From assembly GCA_963281255.1 (NCBI GenBank), contig OY725495.1:2046001-2110000 (forward strand): a stretch of DNA of 64,000 nucleotides, given 5' to 3'. How positions within the stretch are numbered: the stretch's first letter is position 1; each line of letters starts with the position of its first letter. Below, one piece after another: positions 58,087-64,000 of this stretch. Source of the stretch: Aphrocallistes beatrix (Eukaryota; Porifera; Hexactinellida; Sceptrulophora; Aphrocallistidae). The position numbers and the translations under genes were made by a program. A model generated the notes under the pieces. It ran no database searches and was not told the DNA's origin. It saw only the letters and a list, made by a program, of their open reading frames with translations.

Positions 58087-58277
58087 CAGTTGAACTCGGT
58101 TAGTACGTATCCCTCCGGGAAGCGGAAAAAAGTACGTCCTATCCATAAGTACGTACTAGCTGAGTTGATATTACATAGGAATCTAGTAAGTAATAAATTC
58201 ATTTTGATTCAGAGAAATAAGTAGGTACTAAGCCGAAGTACGTCTTATCCCGAGTACGTACTAACCGAGTTCTACTG
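58087..58277. mobile_element. Tigger-type MITE (191 bp)
   Basis: The ends CAGTTGAACTCGGTTAGTAC and (reverse complement) CAGTAGAACTCGGTTAGTAC, TA on both sides. Inner repeats of AGTACGT. Confidence 0.75.
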
Positions 58278-58535
58278 TAAATTAATATACACATTCTATT
58301 AAAATTTCAGCCTTCTATCACATAAAATGGCTGAGTTATAGTCCAAAAACAAATTTATAATTATAAAAACGGTGACAATGACGTCATAAGTCAATGATGA
58401 GTCTACATTTTCTTCTGACGTCAGAACTTAGTGGCGCCATAGCCAAAAGACTCCCACATGCCAAAAATCAGTTGTCTGTGCCTGGCAGTTTCTTCAATCA
58501 ATTCGTCACAGATATATATATATATATATATATAC

Positions 58536-58669
58536 CAGCGCTGTCCAACAGGCGGCCCGCGGCCTTGCTTTGTGCGGCCCACGTTGCGTCCAAAATGCCT
58601 CTATCCATACCAATCCCGAGTGCACGCCCCTGTATTGCGGCCCGAAGTAAATATAGTTGGACAGCCCTG
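58536..58669. mobile_element. hAT MITE (134 bp), perfect TSD ATATATAC
   Basis: The ends CAGCGCTGTCCAAC and (reverse complement) CAGGGCTGTCCAAC. ATATATAC at 58528-58535 and 58670-58677 is a perfect 8-bp duplication within an AT tract. GCGGCCC motifs inside are typical of this hAT group. Confidence 0.75.
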
Positions 58670-58683
58670 ATATATACTATATA

Positions 58684-58845
58684 CAGTGGAATTCGCTTAT
58701 TAGCAACTCCCTTATTAGCAATATTGCTCTATTAGCAACCAATCATCAGGTCCCAGGTGAAGATTTTGTTCCCTTATTAGCAACTTCGCGTATTAGCAAC
58801 CATTTTATGAGCAAAACTCGAGTTGCTAATAAGCGAATTCCACTG
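58684..58845. mobile_element. Palindromic Tigger-type MITE (162 bp)
   Basis: The ends CAGTGGAATTCGCTTATTAG are perfect inverted repeats extending to GCAACTC, with TA on both sides. Inner direct repeats of CTTATTAGCAA. Confidence 0.8.
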
Positions 58846-58849
58846 TATA

Positions 58850-60143
58850 TACGAGGGGTGCCCGATAAGTTTTTAGCCTTGAACATATATTAAGTCATTA
58901 TTAACGAACCATACATTTTTCTTATAACTCGATACTTTACTAACTGACTCTGTAAATCCTAGCTCTCTACTATATATTTTTCTGAAGTTTTGCTACATTT
59001 TGTATGATGGCTCAGGCAAATATTACTGAAAATATTATCCTCACAAAAGATCAAATTCGGGCAATTATTCTTTTTCAATTTAAAATGAATAAAACAATTG
59101 ATGATTGTTACCAACAGTTAATACAAGCTTTCGGTAACGATGTTACATCTCTTGCTACTGTAAAAAACTGGTACAGAGAGTTTAGAAGAGGAAATTTTGA
59201 CCTTACTGACAAACCTAGACCAGGGTCGCCGTTGACTGCTTCGACCCCAGAGAACATCAGCGCAATTGAGAAGTTGGTACTTAATGATAAGCACATAACC
59301 TATAGACAGATTCAGTACGAGTTGGGTATCAGTAATGATGTGATCCAATTCATCCTACACGAAATTCTACACTTAACAAAAGTCTGTGCAAGGTGGATTC
59401 CACATTTGCTCAAACCTGAGCAGAAAGTAGCCCGAATTGATTGGTGCAAGAAAATGAAGTCAAAATTCAAAAAAGGCACTTCTCCTCTGGTTTCCAAAGT
59501 GATTACGGGTGATGAAACATGGATTTATCATTATGACCCAGAATCCAAAGAGCAGAGCCGTCAGTGGACTCCAATAGGTGAACCTCCCCCTCAAAAAGTT
59601 AGGAAAAGTCAGTATTCTAAGAAGCAAATGTATGCAATATTCTTTGATCCTAAAGGTATTCGTGCAGTAGTTGCACTAGAGAGTGGCAAAACAGTCTCTT
59701 CAGAATGATACACCACTAGTTTCCTCCCAGAACTCATTCAAAATGTTCATAAAATGCGACCAGAAGATGGGGCAAGGGGTTTACTGCTGCATCATGATAA
59801 TGCAAGTTCACATAAGGTTTTATTGAAGAAACTGGCTTCGAGGAATTATCTCACCCACCCTACAGCCCAGATTTAGCTCCATGTGACTTCTGGCTCTTTC
59901 CTCGTATTAAGAAGAAGTTGAAGGGGAGGGTTTTCAGCAGCAATGATGAAGTGCGGTCAGCATTATCAGAGGCTTTGGAGGACATCCGAGAAAATGAGTT
60001 CGCCGAAGCTTTTGATAGTTGGTTTTGCAGAATGGACAAGTGTATTAAAGCTGGAGGAGAGTATTTTGAACAATTATAATAATGCATTATATTATAATGC
60101 TGTTTTCGAATCAAGGTTAAAAACTTATCGGGCACCCCTCGTA
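58850..60143 (+). mobile_element. Mariner element with both TIRs (1294 bp)
   Basis: TIRs of about 32 bp begin TACGAGGGGTGCCCGATAAG, one mismatch between the ends, with TA duplications at 58848-58849 and 60144-60145. Inserted directly at the right edge of the palindromic MITE. Contains a nearly intact transposase. Confidence 0.9.
59004..60079 (+). pseudogene. Mariner transposase, one nonsense codon and one frameshift
   Basis: MMAQANITENIILTKDQIRA begins a mariner transposase with its helix-turn-helix (TVKNWYREFRRGNFDLTDKP), KVCARWIPHLL, first Asp in ITGDETWIYHYDPESK, and QMYAIFFDPKGI. TGA at 59706-59708 stands where Trp is expected (SSE-stop-YTTSFLPEL). HHDNASSHK carries the second Asp. A frame change near 59820 precedes SPDLAPCDFWLFP (third Asp) and the C-terminal CIKAGGEYFEQL to the stop at 60077-60079. 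About 350 codons, dead but young. Confidence 0.88.
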
Positions 60144-60350
60144 TAATAATTAAGCAAAGAACATACAGAATGATTTGACTTATATAGAGTCTCATCAGAA
60201 TGATTATGGCTAAGTTAGAAGTAGTAGTTCTTGGGGTAGCACTATATTTTATAGTGTTCGGAGAATACTCTGCTGATAGTACCTTAATAGTATCTTAATA
60301 TATATATATATCCTTACTATTGACACTCGATTAATGTGTGTATATATATA
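60144..60350. mobile_element. HLE 5'-end stub
   Basis: Mostly unassigned, but 60311-60350 is the 5' terminus TCCTTACTATTGACACTCGA plus the microsatellite, directly abutted by a reversed HLE-type 3' end. Confidence 0.45.
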
Positions 60351-60829
60351 CAAGCGCGCTTCGCTTGCTTGCGCTGCGCGGCTTGCAGACACTGCGTGTC
60401 CTCAGATTTACCCAGTGAGCGCTTGGGGATATTAGAGAAACAATACGTCGCTTTCTTATTTTATACTACGCTGGATTATCATTTGTCTACGGTTTACATT
60501 AATGAAATCAGACTTACATTAATGAAATCAGAACTGTAGCAGAAATTTTGTTTCTTGATAAATATAATTTACTTCGTATTAAGTCAACTAATCCCGAATG
60601 TAAGCTCAATTTGAATACATAAAGTTCACATTGCTAAAGATTATTATACTTAAATAATCAATTCCAGTCCATGTCGTTAAAAGTTATTTTATGATCGAAT
60701 TGATTGATTGTAGCATATAACACACTTTAATTGTTGTTAACAATCAAATTATAGACTCAAAATAGCAGTATTCAATCATAAATAGTCCTTTTGATTGTAT
60801 GCATAAGTCACTACTATTTTATTCCAATA
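60351..60829 (-). mobile_element. HLE lineage 2, unit 1 (truncated)
   Basis: On the minus strand its 3' end is the same GCGCAAGCAAGCGAAGCGCG-type terminus as HLE, but the body is different (AATCAGAACTGTAGC, ACATAAAGTTCACATTGC in reverse). It stops at TATTCCAA where unit 2 begins. Confidence 0.6.
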
Positions 60830-61590
60830 CAAGCGCGCTTCGCTTGCTTGCGCTGCGCGGCTTGCGGACACTGTGTGTCCGCAGATTTACTCAGTGGGCG
60901 CTTGGGGATATTAGAGAAAAAATACGTCGCTTTCTTGTTTTATACTATGTACGCTGGATTGTCATTTGTCTACGGTTACATTTATGAAATCAGAACTGTA
61001 GCATAAATTTTGTTTCGTGATAAACATAATTTACTTCGTATTAAGGTCTACTAATCCCGAATGTAAGCCCAATTTGAATACACAAAGTTCACATTGCTAA
61101 ATATTATTATACTTAAATAATCAATTCCAGTCCATGTCGTTAAAGGTTATTTTATGATCGAATTGATAGATCGTAGCATATAACACACTTTAATTGTTGT
61201 TAGCAACCAAATTATAGACTCAAAATAGCAGTATTCAATCATTTATATGAAATAAAATCGTGTGAATAGCATTATAAAAGGCTGATAATTGATTGGTTCT
61301 CACATAAACCAATGAATTTCAATCATAAATAGTCCTTTGGATTGTATGCATAAGTCACTACTATTTATTCCAATGTATTTGCATTATAAAATAATCGAAT
61401 TTGATTGGTCAGCAAATTTTGTCACCTATCTTTGCGAGGTGTGAACATTTCGCTTAGATCTTCGAACTTAATCCTAGATTCATCATTTGACACCTACATG
61501 CCAATTTCCGTATCTCTACGACTTGCCAATTCTTCAATCTATTCGGACAAACAAACAAACAAACAAATCCTAGTGTTTTAATATATAAGA
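60830..61590 (-). mobile_element. HLE lineage 2, unit 2 (761 bp)
   Basis: Same body as unit 1 plus ~95 extra bp (61224-61320), and a full 5' region. The minus-strand start is TCTTATATATTAAAACACTA, followed by a (GTTT)n microsatellite and then a segment parallel to HLE (GATTGAAGAATTGGCAAG, TTGGCATGTAGG). The 5'-TC start and shared 3' end make it a sister lineage of HLE. Confidence 0.65.
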
Positions 61591-61621
61591 TATATATATA
61601 TATATACTATATATACTATAT

Positions 61622-61870
61622 ACAAGCCTGTTTCGCCTGCTTGCGCTGCGCGGCTGGCGAACACTTTGTGTCCACCGGAGGCGCCAATAGAGCGCCTGGG
61701 GTCACATTGATTGATTAAAAGGGAGAAAGTATCTCTAAATACGCCTGTCCTACTTTTATAATCGAAATCGCACGAAAAATTAACAAATTTGTCAAATTTT
61801 AGAATTTAGATACGTAATGATGACGTCATAACAGAGTGATAAGTCAACATTTTTTATGATAGTTGTATAT
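61622..61870 (-). mobile_element. HLE, part broken by a family-E MITE
   Basis: Reversed HLE 3' end with diverged terminus (CAAGCCTGTTTCGCC) and imperfect hairpin, through the TGACGTCA block to GATAGTTGTATA, where the family-E MITE is inserted. Confidence 0.6.
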
Positions 61871-61871
61871 A

Positions 61872-62486
61872 CAGGGTGACACATAAGTTCTGTTCCAAGC
61901 TTCATTATGTATAAAATTTCTTATACTCAAACGATCTTAGTTATTATGGTCCTTAGAGATTGTAATTCGAATATTTTCAATGATTTTAAAAGATTTTTCG
62001 ATTCTATGACTTAGAAATGTGTTTTGTATGGTGAATTTTGAGAAAAAAAAATGTGTCCTGGCACGCAGCGAAATCGCGAATCAGGGCTCACTGCTTCTGT
62101 AAAAAATGTCTTCATAATCGATGTCCCATGAGGATGTAGCACCAGGTACCATTCATTCGCCATAGAAATATTTCATAAATCCACTGAATTCGTTATCAGA
62201 AACGAGAAAAAGTTCAGTCGCAGTTCAAATTAGGTACATTTTGCAAAATTCCCCAAATGGCACTTTTTTTGGGCCTTGATTCACGATTTTGCTGCGTGCA
62301 AGGACACATTTTTTACTCAAAACTCACCATACAAAACACATTTCTAAGCCATAGAATCGAAAAATCTTTTAAAATCATTGAAAATATTCGAATTACAATC
62401 TCTAAGGACCATAATAACTAAGATCGTTTGAGTATAAGAAATTTTATACCTAATGAAGCTTGGAACAGAACTTATGTGTCACCCTA
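61872..62486. mobile_element. Long-TIR MITE (family E), 615 bp
   Basis: The ends CAGGGTGACACATAAGTTCT (right end with one change, CCCTA), TA on both sides, arms of ~200 bp. It lacks the ~150-bp centre of the 39.4-kb copy and is slightly more diverged. Confidence 0.75.
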
Positions 62487-62490
62487 TATA

Positions 62491-62825
62491 TACAAGGGCG
62501 CTTCGCTTGCTTGCGCACTGCGGCTGGCGGACACTTTGTGTCCACCGGAGGCGCCGTTTGGGCGCCTGTGGTCACAATTGATTAATTATATGGGAGATAG
62601 CATTTCTAAATACGGCTGCCTTACTGTTATAATCGATTTCGCACGAAAAATCACCAAATTTGTCAATTTTTATAATTTTTATGCATAATGATGACGTCAT
62701 AACAGAGTAATGAGCAATCATTTTTTTACTATAGTTGAATTATATGTGAGAGATATTAATACACACATTCTATCATAGTTTCAGCCTTCTATCACCTAAA
62801 ATGGCTGAGTTTTGGTCAAAAAACA
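62491..62825 (-). mobile_element. HLE, reversed, 5' end missing
   Basis: Diverged terminus (CAAGGGCGCTTCGCTTGCTT), hairpin with one mismatch (GGCGGACAC/GTGTCCACC), TGACGTCATAACAGAG block, then the FB-C foldback begins. Confidence 0.6.
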
Positions 62826-63716
62826 CAGATAAATATGGTGTCATAGTAAACATATCCGTTTTAAAAATCTCGATTAGTCACCATATGATTGCGCAATAAG
62901 TTTTATTTGTGACAAATTCAGTGATTTTCAATGACCGTTTAAGTGCTTTTAGTATAAGTGTTTTTGGTTTTTAGCATAGAATTGGGATGTGAATGGGTTA
63001 ATACGAAAAATTTGGAATCTTTTCATGGATTGCTGATACATTCCAGTATCCCTATAGAAACGTGTTGTGGTCATTTGTGGTCATATCTTAAAAGCCACAA
63101 GAGCTACACATTCAAATGTAATCCCATTTGATTGCGAATAGACGATTTCCTATTAAGTACTAATATAATTTATTTGTCTAAATTCAATGGTTTATCAGTT
63201 TTAAGACAATTTATCAAACTGGTCACTTTTGCTATTTTGTCGAATATCTCATAAACAATTGAATTTAGACGTAAAATTATATTAACTCTTAATAGGAAAT
63301 AGTCTATTCGCAATCAAATGGAATTAAATTTGGATGTCTAGCTCTTGTGGTTTTCTAGATATGACCACAACTGACCTTGCAACACTTGAATGTATGAACA
63401 TTCAATGAAAAAAATTTCCAAATTTTTCGCATTAACCCATTCATATCTCAGTTCAATGCTAAAAATCTTATAATAAAAACACTTAGAAATGCCCTTCAAC
63501 GGTCACAAATAGAACTTATTGCGCAATCATATGGTGACTAATCTAAATTTTAATAACGGATATGTGTACTTTGAAACCATATTTATATATGCTGGTAATA
63601 TATTCCTAAGCTCTATTGTGCTTGGTTATGATTTACGGCAACTCATGTATTAGTTCAACCATCTTCTACCACATCCCTAGTCCAAAATCTGCAAGTTACT
63701 GTGTGGCCTTACATGC
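62826..63716. mobile_element. Foldback FB-C, third copy
   Basis: CGATTAGTCACCATATGATT on the left is inverted near 63525, and the arms pair inward to ~63200. The right terminus CATTACATGC-like GGCCTTACATGCAATAGGCT (63694-63713) matches the family end; the left terminus is missing. Confidence 0.65.
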
Positions 63717-64000
63717 AATAGGCTATGATTCTACATATTTTCTGATCAAAGTATACTGTCTTCACTTGTCAAGTTCCAATGTCAATGAAGCTAAGTCCAA
63801 ATTTCTCAAGAGTCTCGTCTTCTGATATTTGGAGATGTTAGTATTTACAATCACTGTAGTAGATGATTAGTTGATCCTCTAGTAGTAGCAGCATAGTAGT
63901 TTTGTGCATCATTTATTCTTATATGTCGTAGGTTATACTTTGCCCTAAGCATCAGACATTCTCTCCTGAATTAATGGTAATGGCTTGTCAGCACAAGATC
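63717..64000. other. No recognisable gene
   Basis: Spacer to the window end. Nothing recognised. Confidence 0.3.

Larger units (their letters stand above)
57457..58535 (-). mobile_element. HLE carrying two nested MITEs
   Basis: On the minus strand it ends with the perfect hairpin and CGCGCTTG (57457). It is broken by a hAT-type MITE (57600-57961) and a Tigger-type MITE (58087-58277) and stops in its (AT)n tract at 58535, where further elements sit. The 5' TCCTTACTATT end is not found on the far side. Confidence 0.7.

Overview
This is an AT-rich animal (metazoan) nuclear window dominated by transposable elements. It has one clear host gene, a protein kinase N (PKN/PRK) homologue on the minus strand at 44985-48236. 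The mix of Tc1/mariner/maT, hAT, MULE, Transib, Helitron-like and tRNA-derived SINE elements, the intron type and the PKN domain order fit an arthropod. A caligid copepod (sea-louse type) genome is my best guess, at low to moderate confidence; no rRNA, tRNA or other marker gene is present to test it.

Layout. 1-3.45 kb: end of a TTAA-flanked element, a foldback repeat, a broken Tc1 transposase and a reversed TTAA-element copy. 3.47-7.2 kb: Helitron-like fragments, Tigger-type MITEs, a SINE nested in a hAT MITE, and three head-to-tail Helitron-like units. 7.2-11.7 kb: hAT and mariner MITEs, minisatellites and a MULE transposase remnant. 11.75-18.7 kb: a three-level nest, in which a ~3.4-kb Transib transposon with an open 726-codon transposase sits in the end of one TTAA element that itself sits in a second one. 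18.7-20.6 kb: a broken Gypsy gag-pol fragment between inverted repeats. 21-25 kb: a decayed Tc1/mariner transposase, a hAT MITE and a mariner with both TIRs. 25-30.9 kb: SINE, a large foldback, and a complete-ended hAT-like element (BED finger, one 68-bp intron, two frameshifts). 30.9-44 kb: mostly MITEs, Helitron-like copies and fragments of KRBA2-like integrase, Tc1 and an uncharacterised repeat-associated gene; a 578-bp palindrome lies at 43 kb. 44.98-48.24 kb: PKN. 48.2-64 kb: more repeats, a maT (DD37D) element with one nonsense codon, a nest of MITEs plus a mariner at 57.5-60.1 kb, and two further Helitron-like lineages.

The most interesting unit is the Transib transposon at 14982-18393. 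Transib transposases are the established relatives of RAG1. This copy keeps an uninterrupted reading frame with the DDE residues and the zinc-binding C2/H2 pairs, and its termini begin with CACAGTG, the V(D)J RSS heptamer. The two ends share a second 10-bp block at different distances from the heptamer (10 and 19 bp), an asymmetry reminiscent of 12/23 signals. Other points of note are the numerous Helitron-like repeats that each carry paired AP-1-like and CRE-like motifs, the single-exon PKN, and the many nestings with readable target-site duplications that give relative ages.
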